From Verrucomicrobiia bacterium (GTDB lineage Bacteria > Verrucomicrobiota > Verrucomicrobiia > Verrucomicrobiales > DEV007), in the NCBI GenBank assembly GCA_030425385.1, contig JAUIAH010000006.1, positions 1-64,000 on the forward strand: 64,000 nt of DNA, given 5' to 3'. Under the pieces are notes generated by a model. The model saw only the letters and a list, made by a program, of their open reading frames with translations, did no database searches and was not told the DNA's origin. Made by a program: the position numbers and the translations under genes. Shown piece by piece: positions 52,792 to 62,100 of the stretch (within the stretch, counting starts at the first letter, position 1; every line of letters begins with the position of its first letter).

Positions 52792-54243
52792 TCACTCGGA
52801 CTCAGGGTAGGGGGTGATCCAGCCTTCCCGCACGAGTTCCACAATCTCGACCTGATTATTAGAACGGTCGTCGCCCTCAGGGAATGCCACCTTGAGGGTG
52901 GCGGCCGTTCCTATTTCTCGCCCATTGGTTGGCATCACCATGTCGCGAGTGAAGCGCGCTGTCAGGCTGCCTTTGCGCGGCGTGTAACCGTAAAGAAGCA
53001 GTTCCGGATAGACCGGATGCTTGATTCTCCAACTGGCCCATTGGCTCGCCTTGTGGAAATGGAAATTGTAGTAGTCTGAGGGGAGGAGAACGGCACGGAA
53101 GGTCTTGGGCTCGGTGCTGCCTTCCGCAATGAAATGCTCCCAGCTTTGCTCCTGGTAGCCTACCAAGATCTCCCAATCGAGCAGGTAGCCGCCATCATCC
53201 CGGCGCTGCACAATCAGGCGACGATGATCAAGCATTGGTTCCAGAATCGCGTCGACTTGGAAATAGGCATCACCCATGATCGGTGCGGGCGCGACGACGT
53301 TGCCTTGCCGACGATATCCCGTGAAGGGGTGACCATGCACCGCCTCATACGCCTCCATCAGTGGGCGGACATGACGAGCGGCCCGCACGAGAGGTAGGCG
53401 TTCCTCAAGGGATGTGGTTGAGAAATAGCGCTCCAGCAAAGCATCCACGTCCGTGATGAGAGCAGGCTCGTAGAGGCCAAGTTCCTCTTCAGGAATGGGT
53501 TGGACACCACTTTCACGGTAATCGCGTATCCAGGTGCGAATGGTGAAGAGGCCCAGGCCAAAGGCGATCACGCCTGCTCCCAGAAACGTCAGACGCCAAA
53601 GGCGACCGCGAAAGACCAATCCCGGAGAGAGGATGGTTTTCCCGAGGACGGGGAGTGAACGGATGTCTTCTTTGATGGCAGCGTTCTCATCGAATTTGGT
53701 GAACGAAGGGGTATCGACCTGTTGCTTTCCCCAGACATCTGTTTGTTCCAAGGATGCGCTGGGCTCGAGATCGTCCGTAGGCAGTGCCTCCGGCATATAC
53801 TGGGGTTTGCTCAGGCGATCTTCAGGCAGGAAATCGTGCCGGCCTCGCTGCTGCGGTTTCGTCTTCTTGGGAGTGGGCACCTCCGAGAGGAAGTCCACCA
53901 TGCCGCCTGCTTCCTCATCGTCCTCTTCCTCATCGTTCTCTTCGTCTTCTTCCTTCGCTGCTGGGAGGACTTTGTCGGTTTCGAAGGGAGTCGGCGGCGT
54001 TTCGCGGTCCAGTCTTGCCACGCGAGGGGTGACATCAAAGTCCGATAACCTGGCATCACTGGTGCTTCGGAGCTCAGAATCCTCATCCCCGCCCAGCTCC
54101 AAATCGAGGACATCACTGACGGGAGACGGAGGTGCCGTCTCTGACGGGGGCTCCACATTGGCCTCGGACTCCTTGGCTGCCGTTGTCTGTGTCTTCGGCG
54201 CTGAGGAGCGCTTCTTCTGTCTCTTCTTCCGCTTCTTACTCAT
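52792..54243 (-). CDS. Membrane protein with acidic cytoplasmic tail; paralogue of the upstream gene product
   Basis: A 483-residue protein starting MSKKRKKRQKKRS (basic), with a long disordered acidic region (about 35-160, including an E/D run), one membrane segment near 220-238 (LTFLGAGVIAFGLGLFTI) and a C-terminal periplasmic domain of about 200 residues. That domain shares motifs with the product of the gene at 54260: DYYNFHFH versus DYYNYQFQ, and VAFPEGDDRSNNQVEIVELV versus ALRFPESVHARNQVVID, each followed by GW. The start at 54243 leaves 16 bp after the upstream stop; a start at 54297 would overlap it by 38 bp. Function unknown. Confidence 0.8.
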   Translation of the reverse strand: MSKKRKKRQKKRSSAPKTQTTAAKESEANVEPPSETAPPSPVSDVLDLELGGDEDSELRSTSDARLSDFDVTPRVARLDRETPPTPFETDKVLPAAKEEDEENDEEEDDEEAGGMVDFLSEVPTPKKTKPQQRGRHDFLPEDRLSKPQYMPEALPTDDLEPSASLEQTDVWGKQQVDTPSFTKFDENAAIKEDIRSLPVLGKTILSPGLVFRGRLWRLTFLGAGVIAFGLGLFTIRTWIRDYRESGVQPIPEEELGLYEPALITDVDALLERYFSTTSLEERLPLVRAARHVRPLMEAYEAVHGHPFTGYRRQGNVVAPAPIMGDAYFQVDAILEPMLDHRRLIVQRRDDGGYLLDWEILVGYQEQSWEHFIAEGSTEPKTFRAVLLPSDYYNFHFHKASQWASWRIKHPVYPELLLYGYTPRKGSLTARFTRDMVMPTNGREIGTAATLKVAFPEGDDRSNNQVEIVELVREGWITPYPESE

Positions 54244-54259
54244 GGGAGGGGGCGCCGCG

Positions 54260-55036
54260 TCACTCGATGGCGAGTGAGGCTGGTGCGGAGGCATCATCGG
54301 TGATGACCCAGCCCGTCTGCAACCAGTGATCGATCACCACCTGATTTCGAGCATGGACCGATTCCGGGAAGCGGAGGGCCACGATCATGGGCACGTGGAT
54401 TCGCCCCTGCAACGCTTCCTGGACATGGTTGGCATCCACCGTGTTGCGCGCGAGATAGCCGATCACCGGCCGTCCGTCCACTTCGAGCTGAATGGCGAGG
54501 TATTCGTAAGATTGGAATTGATAGTTGTAGTAGTCGCTCAGGCTGGCATGAACCCGCACGTAGCGAGGCTCCGTGGGGCGCGCTTCCAAGAAGGCCTCCC
54601 ACCGGCGGGCGGCCACCTCAGGGGTAGCGGTCTCCGAGTCGACGAGAAAGCGTCCACTGGGCAATTCCTCCACCAGCAAGGAATGCACTTCTCCTGAGGC
54701 CAACGTCACCCGAACCAGGGACAGTTGGGCATGCGCTTGATCCAGTAACTGCACTTCATCCACGCGCACGGGTTCCCCGCCAAGGGACTGAGAGGAATCG
54801 ACGAAGGCGGGGCGCCGAATGGCTGCCGTCCGTCCTTGTGCCTCTTCTGCCTGGTAGAAAGCCATCACGGCTTCACGCAAGCGCTCTTCGCGGTTCTCCG
54901 AGAACGCTTCACCGTCCTGGGCTGGCGAGGACACCAGCGGCATTTCCAGAGGCTCTTCCAACCGTGGTCTGGCGTGGTGCGCCACCGCCAACCCCAAGGT
55001 CACGGTGACGAGAACTACGGAAACTTTGCCAATCAT
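54260..55036 (-). CDS. Anchored periplasmic protein, 258 aa, paralogue of the next gene product
   Basis: An unrecognised 258-residue protein with an N-terminal signal anchor (IGKVSVVLVTVTLGLAVA). The rest is an alpha/beta domain with conserved SDYYNYQFQSYEYLAIQL and RFPESVHARNQVVIDHWL motifs, matching the C-terminal domain of the larger protein encoded just downstream. The two probably arose by tandem duplication and might form a heteromeric complex. It lies in a likely operon (55629 to 52792, minus strand). Confidence 0.8.
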   Translation of the reverse strand: MIGKVSVVLVTVTLGLAVAHHARPRLEEPLEMPLVSSPAQDGEAFSENREERLREAVMAFYQAEEAQGRTAAIRRPAFVDSSQSLGGEPVRVDEVQLLDQAHAQLSLVRVTLASGEVHSLLVEELPSGRFLVDSETATPEVAARRWEAFLEARPTEPRYVRVHASLSDYYNYQFQSYEYLAIQLEVDGRPVIGYLARNTVDANHVQEALQGRIHVPMIVALRFPESVHARNQVVIDHWLQTGWVITDDASAPASLAIE

Positions 55037-55116
55037 AGTGGCCTAAACCTATCATGGCTTTGCCTGAAGGAAACGGAAATTCACCGGAGACTTGGTAGGA
55101 GAGGGATCGTCGAGAC

Positions 55117-55629
55117 CTACTCGATTTCGAGAGATCGCGAAGGCAACGCGGGGGGCTTCTCGTCTGAGGAGGTCGATTCCGTCGGACTCGACGACCAATC
55201 CAAGGCAGGCTTCGCGTTGCGCTTCTCCTCATCGGTGAGGAAGCCGGGAAAGAGATAAACGATGGTCCCCCCGTCCCCAATGTGCATTTCCGCTGAACCC
55301 GACTCTGCCATCTGCTTGAGAAATTCCCGACATTCTTCGAGGGGATAACGGGTCTCAGCGACCAGTTCCACATCCGTGATGCGCCCGTGATTCTCCTTCG
55401 CCACGCTGATCAGGCGTTGCTCGCGGCGTTTGGCATAATCGCGTTTGAGGCGCCGGTGCTCTTTGAACCAGCCAATCCCACCGACCACGGCGGACCCCAG
55501 ACCGATCACTCCCAGGCCTTCCCACACCCCACTTGCTTGCGGGTTCTGCCCAATCCACATGAAGGCTGCCCCGCCTATCGATCCGAGAACCGTGACGGAT
55601 TTGGCAAAGAACTTGGAAAGCGAATCCAT
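55117..55629 (-). CDS. Two-TM protein with C-terminal winged-helix-like domain
   Basis: A 170-residue protein with two hydrophobic segments (about 10-28, VTVLGSIGGAAFMWIG, and 38-56, GLGVIGLGSAVVGGIGW), a basic loop (KEHRRLKRDYAKRREQR), and a C-terminal 60-residue domain (NHGRITDVELVAETRYPLEE, GGTIVYLFPGF) of winged-helix type, here likely for protein rather than DNA contact. The start at 55629 (MDSLSKFF) was chosen; starts at 55641 and 55665 are possible. First gene of the minus-strand run. Function unknown. Confidence 0.75.
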   Translation of the reverse strand: MDSLSKFFAKSVTVLGSIGGAAFMWIGQNPQASGVWEGLGVIGLGSAVVGGIGWFKEHRRLKRDYAKRREQRLISVAKENHGRITDVELVAETRYPLEECREFLKQMAESGSAEMHIGDGGTIVYLFPGFLTDEEKRNAKPALDWSSSPTESTSSDEKPPALPSRSLEIE

Positions 55630-55716
55630 GACCGAGACCATCTCGACGTTCTGTCGCGGGGTCAACTTGCATTCCCTCGCACTTGCCCGTCAACGATCGC
55701 CGTCTAGGCTTTGGCC

Positions 55717-56478
55717 ATGGCGGACTTGTCGGAAATCGTGGCACACATGCAGGCCTTCTTGAGGGTAGATGGGACGCCGGATTATCCTCCGGCGCACAAT
55801 GGCTTGCAGTTGGCCAATGATGGCTATGTGCGCAAAGTGGGCGCTGCCGTGGACGCCTGTTTGCCAGTGATCGAACAGGCGGTGACGGAGGAAATCGATC
55901 TGCTCGTGGTGCATCACGGTCTCTTCTGGAGTGGTGTGCAACCGATCACCGGCGCCTATTATCAGAAACTCAAGCGCGCCCTCGAACACAATCTCGCGAT
56001 CTATGCTGTCCATATCCCGCTCGATGTCCATGAGACCCTGGGGAACAACGTGGGGCTTGCCCGCGCCCTCGGATGGGAGATCACCGAACCGTTCTTTCCA
56101 TGGAAAGGGATCTTGTTAGGGCAGAGGACGACGGTGGCGAACGAGACACGTACGCAATTGTTAGATCGTTTAGAGGGATTGTTAGGAAAGCGCCCGCATT
56201 GCGCTCCTGGCGGCCCCGAAGAGATTCGAGAGATTGGGATCATCACAGGTGGTGCCGGATCAGAAGTCGCCGCCATCGCAGCGCAAGGGATCGACACCTT
56301 CATCACTGGCGAAGGTCCTCATCACACCTATGGACTGGCTGAAGAATGGGGCGTCAATCTGATCTACGCCGGGCATTACGCGACGGAGACTTTCGGAGTC
56401 CGCGCGCTCGCCGCCCACCTCAGCGCCCAATTTCAGGGCATTGAGCACACCTTCATCGATCATCCCTCAGGGCTGTGA
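55717..56478 (+). CDS. Nif3-like dinuclear metal centre protein
   Basis: A 253-residue protein of the Nif3/YbgI/GTP cyclohydrolase I type 2 family. Metal ligands are evident: HNGLQL near the N-terminus, the LLVVHHGLFW pair, D in VHIPLDVHETLGNN, and H plus E in the C-terminal YAGHYATETFGV. The family forms a hexamer with a dinuclear metal site; its role is unclear. The short form lacks the inserted PII-like domain. ATG at 55717. Its stop overlaps the next start by 4 bp (GTGA), so the two are translationally coupled. Confidence 0.93.
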   Translation: MADLSEIVAHMQAFLRVDGTPDYPPAHNGLQLANDGYVRKVGAAVDACLPVIEQAVTEEIDLLVVHHGLFWSGVQPITGAYYQKLKRALEHNLAIYAVHIPLDVHETLGNNVGLARALGWEITEPFFPWKGILLGQRTTVANETRTQLLDRLEGLLGKRPHCAPGGPEEIREIGIITGGAGSEVAAIAAQGIDTFITGEGPHHTYGLAEEWGVNLIYAGHYATETFGVRALAAHLSAQFQGIEHTFIDHPSGL

Positions 56479-58040
56479 GAGGGATCCTCCAAGGCGTCAT
56501 CATCCTCTGGATCAGTCTTGGCGGCGTCCTATCACAGACACATTATCAAGAACCGAGATTCCGCACTCAGCTATTCGAAAGGGATCAACTCTCCCTTTCC
56601 AGAGAGCATCAGCATCGGCTCTCTTGGGCGTTGGTGGCCGTGGCGCGCAATTTCCACGAAGACGAGACCATCTCCTGGCGAGTCAAGAGCATGGCTCTTC
56701 TATTGAGTCATCATTTATTGCCATATGATCACGACACGCTCGTGACGAACTATATGCTAAGGCATCACCTCGTGCCCACGCCGACCGCGCATTTCCGCGA
56801 TCGGTCAATCATTCTTCCGATTCTGGAAGAGATTTATCAACGATTGGATCAATCTGAAGCCGATGACCGCTTGCGGCACTTGCTCCAGGATGTCATGGAC
56901 GAATGGAATCAATGTGAGGAGCTCTCCGGGGAGCGCTGGCAGGGGGCCGTGCCTTTGGCGCCGCGATCCTTGAAACGGGCGGTCACGCACATGGATGTCC
57001 TCGGTGAAGATGGGAAAGTGAATCGGTGGACGCTGCGAGCGACGGCAAGGCGGCATGAACCATTCATCATTTGGGATCGGGGCGAGCGTCGGGTGCTCTC
57101 CGAATCCTTTCGACGGAGCTTGGAACAGCAATATCCCTATTTCGCCCACCATCTGCAGGGACAGGTCACCACTGGCAGCCGGAAACGCGTGAACGACTCA
57201 GAATTCGAATGGGCGCTGCAGGTGCTGATTCATCAAGCCGCCGATGGCTGGGTCTGGGAAGACCAGGCAGCAGCCGTGCCCGCCCCTGCAGGAGATCTGC
57301 CGCAGGCCATGGCCCGCCTCGACGCTCACTTCGCCCGTGAGGGGGAGGGGAAGACAGCTGACCTACCCGTGCGGACGCTCTTTGTACCTTCACTCCCACT
57401 CACCGCTTTTCGAGATTGGATGGCGTTTGGCCAAATGCATCGGCTCGTCCGGGTGGAATTCCTGCAAGCTGCTACACCAGAAGAGTTCGCTCGCTGGCAC
57501 GATCCCGCCGAGGTGCCCCGGAAGCACGCGCGGGAAGCCTTCCAGCGTGCCCGGTTGCTCGCCAATCGGAGCCGCTTTCGCCCGGCCACCGTGGCTCCGC
57601 ACGCGGACTTCGGCGAGCGTCTCCGCAAGGAGGTGATCGCGCAGGCGCCGGATCATTTCTCGGCCAGCCTGCTCCTCAACTATGGCCAATTGCGGCACGT
57701 GCCCAAAGCCACCACCACGGCGTCACTTCATTGGTTGCGCTTCCAAGCGGACCGCGTGATGCGTGATCGCGCCAAAGAGTACACCCCCGAATTTCATCAA
57801 ACCGTCTGCGATCACACCATCTCGCAATTGCGCCGATACGGGAACATTCTACACCCTACCCATGCTGAGTTAGCGCGTGAACTCTATCGTTTTATTGAAG
57901 AACACGCCATTCCCTCATGCCGTGTCCGCACCAAATACACCGGCACCGCTCGCCGCCAATTCACCAAGCTCCTCCGCGCCAAGCGCGATTGGCTCCGCGC
58001 CTACGAGAAACTCAGGAAACGGAGCATTGGGAAGGATTGA
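56475..58040 (+). CDS. Secreted protein of unknown function, 521 aa, coupled to the Nif3-like gene
   Basis: I do not recognise this protein. An N-terminal hydrophobic segment (RGILQGVIILWISLGGVLS) suggests export. The rest is a helical, Arg/His-rich 500-residue chain with a central beta-like region (about 150-210) and aromatic patches (HQAADGWVWED). The last 100 residues are strongly basic. GTG start at 56475 overlaps the upstream stop by 4 bp, so the pair is surely cotranslated; whether they share a function is unknown. No catalytic motif was recognised. Confidence 0.8.
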   Translation: MRGILQGVIILWISLGGVLSQTHYQEPRFRTQLFERDQLSLSREHQHRLSWALVAVARNFHEDETISWRVKSMALLLSHHLLPYDHDTLVTNYMLRHHLVPTPTAHFRDRSIILPILEEIYQRLDQSEADDRLRHLLQDVMDEWNQCEELSGERWQGAVPLAPRSLKRAVTHMDVLGEDGKVNRWTLRATARRHEPFIIWDRGERRVLSESFRRSLEQQYPYFAHHLQGQVTTGSRKRVNDSEFEWALQVLIHQAADGWVWEDQAAAVPAPAGDLPQAMARLDAHFAREGEGKTADLPVRTLFVPSLPLTAFRDWMAFGQMHRLVRVEFLQAATPEEFARWHDPAEVPRKHAREAFQRARLLANRSRFRPATVAPHADFGERLRKEVIAQAPDHFSASLLLNYGQLRHVPKATTTASLHWLRFQADRVMRDRAKEYTPEFHQTVCDHTISQLRRYGNILHPTHAELARELYRFIEEHAIPSCRVRTKYTGTARRQFTKLLRAKRDWLRAYEKLRKRSIGKD

Positions 58041-58062
58041 TTGAAACACTCCGAATGAATTG

Positions 58063-58074
58063 CTGGCGCGCCAG
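58063..58074. repeat. Perfect palindrome after the 521-aa gene
   Basis: CTGGCGCGCCAG, a 12-bp perfect palindrome followed by TTTTGA, 23 bp after the stop of the gene at 56475. It can fold with a GCGC loop, so a weak terminator for the + strand is possible; it is equally a dimer-binding site candidate upstream of aqpZ. Confidence 0.35.
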
Positions 58075-58221
58075 TTTTGAAATTCTAGACTTCGCTTCGC
58101 CGATCTCCTGGTATAAATGTGACTCTTTCTCACGGTTTCGTATCCAATGGCAGTGAGGCCGTATTTCCGCCTCTGGGGCCGACTTGAATCCGGCAAATAC
58201 CAACTCACAAAAGACACGTCC

Positions 58222-58962
58222 ATGATCCCTCTCCCTAAAAAACTAACCGCCGAGTTTCTTGGCACCCTATGGCTTGTTCTAGGGGGCTGCGGCAGTGCTG
58301 TTCTCGCCGCCGCCTTCCTTGCGAGCATTGGTACCGAACCCACGAAGTTTCAATTAGGCATTGGCCTCGTGGGGGTCTCAGCGGCCTTTGGTCTCACCGT
58401 GGTGACCATGGCGTACGCCATCGGCCACATTTCCGGCTGCCACCTCAATCCGGCGGTTTCGGTTGGTCTCGCGGTCGGAGGTCGCTTCCCAAAGAGTGAA
58501 CTGGTACCCTACATCATTGCTCAGGTTCTCGGCGGTATTGTCGGTGCGGGCATTCTGCTAGCAATCGCCTCAGGCGTTGATGGCTTTGACAGAGCCGCAG
58601 GATTCGCATCCAATGGTTTTGGAGATCTTTCGCCTGGAAACTACTCTCTCGTTTCCGTCTTGATTGTCGAAGTGGTGCTGACTGGGGCCTTTCTCTTTGT
58701 CATCATGGGAGCCACTGATGGACGCGCACCCGCGGGCTTTGCTCCGCTTGCCATTGGACTTTGTCTAACGCTCATTCATCTGATCAGTATTCCGGTTTCA
58801 AATACGTCCGTGAATCCTGCCCGAAGCACGGCCACCGCGCTCTTTGCTGGAGGTGGTTACATCACCCAATTGTGGGCCTTCTGGTTGGCTCCTATTCTTG
58901 GCGGCGCGCTTGGAGCACTTGCCTATCGCTCGGTGGCCACCTCAGCGGAAAGCGACGCCTAA
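58222..58962 (+). CDS. aqpZ: Aquaporin Z
   Basis: A 246-residue, six-helix water channel of the inner membrane. Both NPA motifs are intact: [11 protein letters not shown] in the first half and [13 protein letters not shown] in the second. The selectivity-filter signature of AqpZ is consistent (Arg after the second NPA). [20 protein letters not shown] begins helix 1. The ATG at 58222 was chosen because it puts helix 1 at the N-terminus; an earlier start at 58147 would add a charged 25-residue leader. A hairpin (GAGGC with GCCTC, 58156-58174) lies in the 182-bp upstream gap. Confidence 0.97.
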   Translation: MIPLPKKLTAEFLGTLWLVLGGCGSAVLAAAFLASIGTEPTKFQLGIGLVGVSAAFGLTVVTMAYAIGHISGCHLNPAVSVGLAVGGRFPKSELVPYIIAQVLGGIVGAGILLAIASGVDGFDRAAGFASNGFGDLSPGNYSLVSVLIVEVVLTGAFLFVIMGATDGRAPAGFAPLAIGLCLTLIHLISIPVSNTSVNPARSTATALFAGGGYITQLWAFWLAPILGGALGALAYRSVATSAESDA

Positions 58963-59064
58963 ACGCTGCGCTATGCCATCCCTCCAGGCGGATCCACCAA
59001 GTCCACGCTCCAAAGCCCTACCCAAACCCCGGCAAATGAGTGAACCACTATCGATATCGAAGGG

Positions 59065-59084
59065 AGCTTGAGCAAGCTTGAGCA
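59065..59084. repeat. Tandem 10-bp duplication
   Basis: AGCTTGAGCA occurs twice head to tail (59065-59074 and 59075-59084) in the 167-bp gap between the convergent aquaporin and giant surface protein genes. It is probably a simple replication-slippage duplication. The gap shows no clear terminator. Confidence 0.5.
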
Positions 59085-59129
59085 CCGGGCCCTTTCAGCA
59101 AGTTTCTCTGCGATAATCCCAATGTTGTG

Positions 59130-62100
59130 TTAGGGCTTTCGATACTCGATTTGAACATATCCGAATCTTCGTGGCATGGTCGTTGAAATCGGAGAGGCAT
59201 CGAGCAGCTCTACTCTCTCCCAGCCATTCGCGAGATCAGTGATCTCACGCACCTCAAATCGACTTTCCCAGTTGGTTAGGTCGCTGGTGAAATACGGATA
59301 ATAGGAGAGGGAGGAATCTCGACGGCGCAGGTAGTTCAGAATCAAGTGATCACCCGTTTCCTCAGTAATCACTGTTCCCACAGGCAATCCTCCAAGGAAT
59401 GATCCGTTATTAGTCGAAAGGTCAAGAGGATCGCCATCGATTGGGCTCAAGCCGAATGCATACGCAACCAAATTACTGAGGCCATTGGAATTGAAATCCT
59501 GGCTAGGTTGCAAACCTTCGGCGAAGCTGGCAGCCCAAGAATCATATCCTGGGACAGTGCCACTTGGGAGAAACGACAATCGATCCATCGCCCAACTCCC
59601 ATTTGCCGAACCCCATTTGATGAAGTGTTCCCCAGGTGGCAGCTCGAGCGACGCTTGAGTCCATGGGAAGGCTTCGCCGTACACTTGATAAGGAATGCCG
59701 TTCACATCCCAAATGAGACGAGCATGGTCGTCATCGAACTTCCAGTAGAAACGGAGGAGTCCGGGACCATGCACGATTGAGGTCACAAACCCTCTCTTTC
59801 CGTCAAGGGTATCCATCCCATCTTCCGAAAGAGCACTTGGAAGCACGATAGGAGGATGGTCTGAGTCTGATTGAACAGGGAGAATCGTGTCGAGTGCATC
59901 ATTCAGATCAGATTCGGTTGGTAACTGAACGCGATCAAAGTAGGTGAATCCGCTAGTGGAAGGCTCTACGGGGCCCCATCTCAAATCGTGGGTGTGTCTA
60001 GGAACCGCGTGCCAGTCTTGAATCGATTGCCCATTCGTGTCTAAAACCTTTGTCATGACGGCAGCGAAGGTGTCTGGCAAATGGTTCACAGTGATCTGGA
60101 ATTGCTGAATGAGAGAGCTGCTGGCGTGTGGCCATATGACCAGATCGCTTCCTCTGCGCTCTAGATCCGATTGGTAATACGGCGCAAAGGCAGATGAAGC
60201 TTGGAAGATGACTGGAATATCAGCCTCAATATCTAATCCATTTCGGAGTGATTGGGACTCTTCAATTACCTTGATACTATCCATCATGGCACGGCCGCGT
60301 GATCCCAATCGCCATTTGCATAGATGCTGTCCGGGAGGAAGGGCATAGACAATATGCTGCCAATGAGGAGAGCGAGTGGAGGTGATCCGGTTTCCATTCA
60401 CAATAAATGAAATCTCTCCTCGATCTACACGCCAGTCGAAACGGATTTCCAAGGGCCCCGTGATCTCACTCTCTAGGGCATTCGATCCATCAGAAATACC
60501 ATTCCAAATGAGGAGATCCTCTGAGTCGGGAGCCACGTCTGATTGAAGGCCCTTTAAAGAAGTCGTCCCAGGCGTTAATAAAAACGCAGGGTCCAGATCC
60601 AATGAATCCTCCCAAGAAACCGGATTCCCTGGTGGAGCAAGAGGGGTGAATGCGCCTATGGTTAAATCATCGCTCCAATCCAAGACGTTGAGATGAAAGG
60701 CACTGGAATCGGTGCCCGCAGGAGATACGATATAACGTTCCCACGTTCTCCCGAATGATAATTGATTCACGGTCTCCATGAAAGCCTCTGTGAGGGAAAG
60801 TCTGGACTCACTTCTTGCCCAAAACGAAACACCCATTTCATCGAGATCGGTGAAGATCCCAGACAGACGCCCTCGTTTTAAAGTGATGGCTGGTGTTTCA
60901 CCAATATTTGTCGCCTCCCAGTCAAGATCGCTCCCTGTGAGCAGGAAAGGATATTGGGTGCTCAAAGCCGTGGCCAGCGCATTTGGGCCTGGTTCGAAAT
61001 GGACTTGATCAAGCCGTAATAATCGTGGAGAGGCCCAGCGAATTTCGTGTGTACCAGCCGGAACGGAAAGAACCCCCGTTTCCCATTGTAGGGTATCGGA
61101 CACGCCTCCCAGGGATTCACCATCAATGGATACATTTCCTCGCTCTTGCCAATCACTCGATTCCCAAACAAAGTGGAGGAGACCCGGCCCTGTCACGTCG
61201 GTCGCTATCCACGAAGATTCGCCCTGACTAGACACTGCTGAGCGGAACTCATCAATGCCGTCATAAGCCCTAGTCGTCGCAGCCGCCGTCCAAGGTAGCT
61301 CTGGATGGGTTCGGAAATTCAATGATGGATCGTCTCGTGCCGAGAGGAGATCCGGGTGCTCGTCGAGTGTGATGGAATGCAAAAGCAATGAATGATCTCT
61401 GAATTCTTGATGATCGCTGTTCCTATGCTTGAGACTCACCCAACCAGGAAAGCCATCCATTGAGAGCGTTTCCGATTGATCCAGGGAGCTTATGGGAAGA
61501 ATGGCCTCGTAAACCATATCCAGCGACTCAGGGATGCTTTTGACTCTCCAAGCAGAATTCTGTGTTTGATAGTTGATTTCCACTCTCTTGGGGGCTTTCA
61601 ACTCAAAGGCAAGAATGCTTTCAGGCAGAAACGTCGCGGGAAGAGCGCCTTGGGAAGATGGGATGTTCGGCCCATAATAAACGGCAAGTATCTCATTCGA
61701 AATGCCAAGATTTCTTGTAAGGGCAGATCGTGTGTCGTCCCATTGAAACCGTTCGAGCACGAAATGGCTTTCCATAGGCCCGCCGCCATGCAGATTCTCA
61801 ACTGTAAACGTGATTTCGTGGGTTCCCTCGGGCAAATCGATTGAGATAGATGGATTTGGATTGGTGGACCGGAATGTCGCGAGTGGTTTCCCATTAATGG
61901 TCATTGAGAGCGAGGCATGAAACCCTCCCATTTCAAAACTCAAATTCCCGGGGCCATCGATGCTGAGGTTTAGAGTGGACTCAAGTGATGGGCTTAAGAT
62001 ACCAGACCAAGAGGTTTCGTTGGGTGATCGAAAGATCACACCTTTCCATGGCTGGGAAACATCATTCGTGAAGGTAACATTGGGATTCAGGAGAGCATTG

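Noticed and set aside
58063-58074. Firm rho-independent terminator
   Set aside because: The palindrome has only a short stem after loop formation and a brief T run, so it is listed as a palindrome only.
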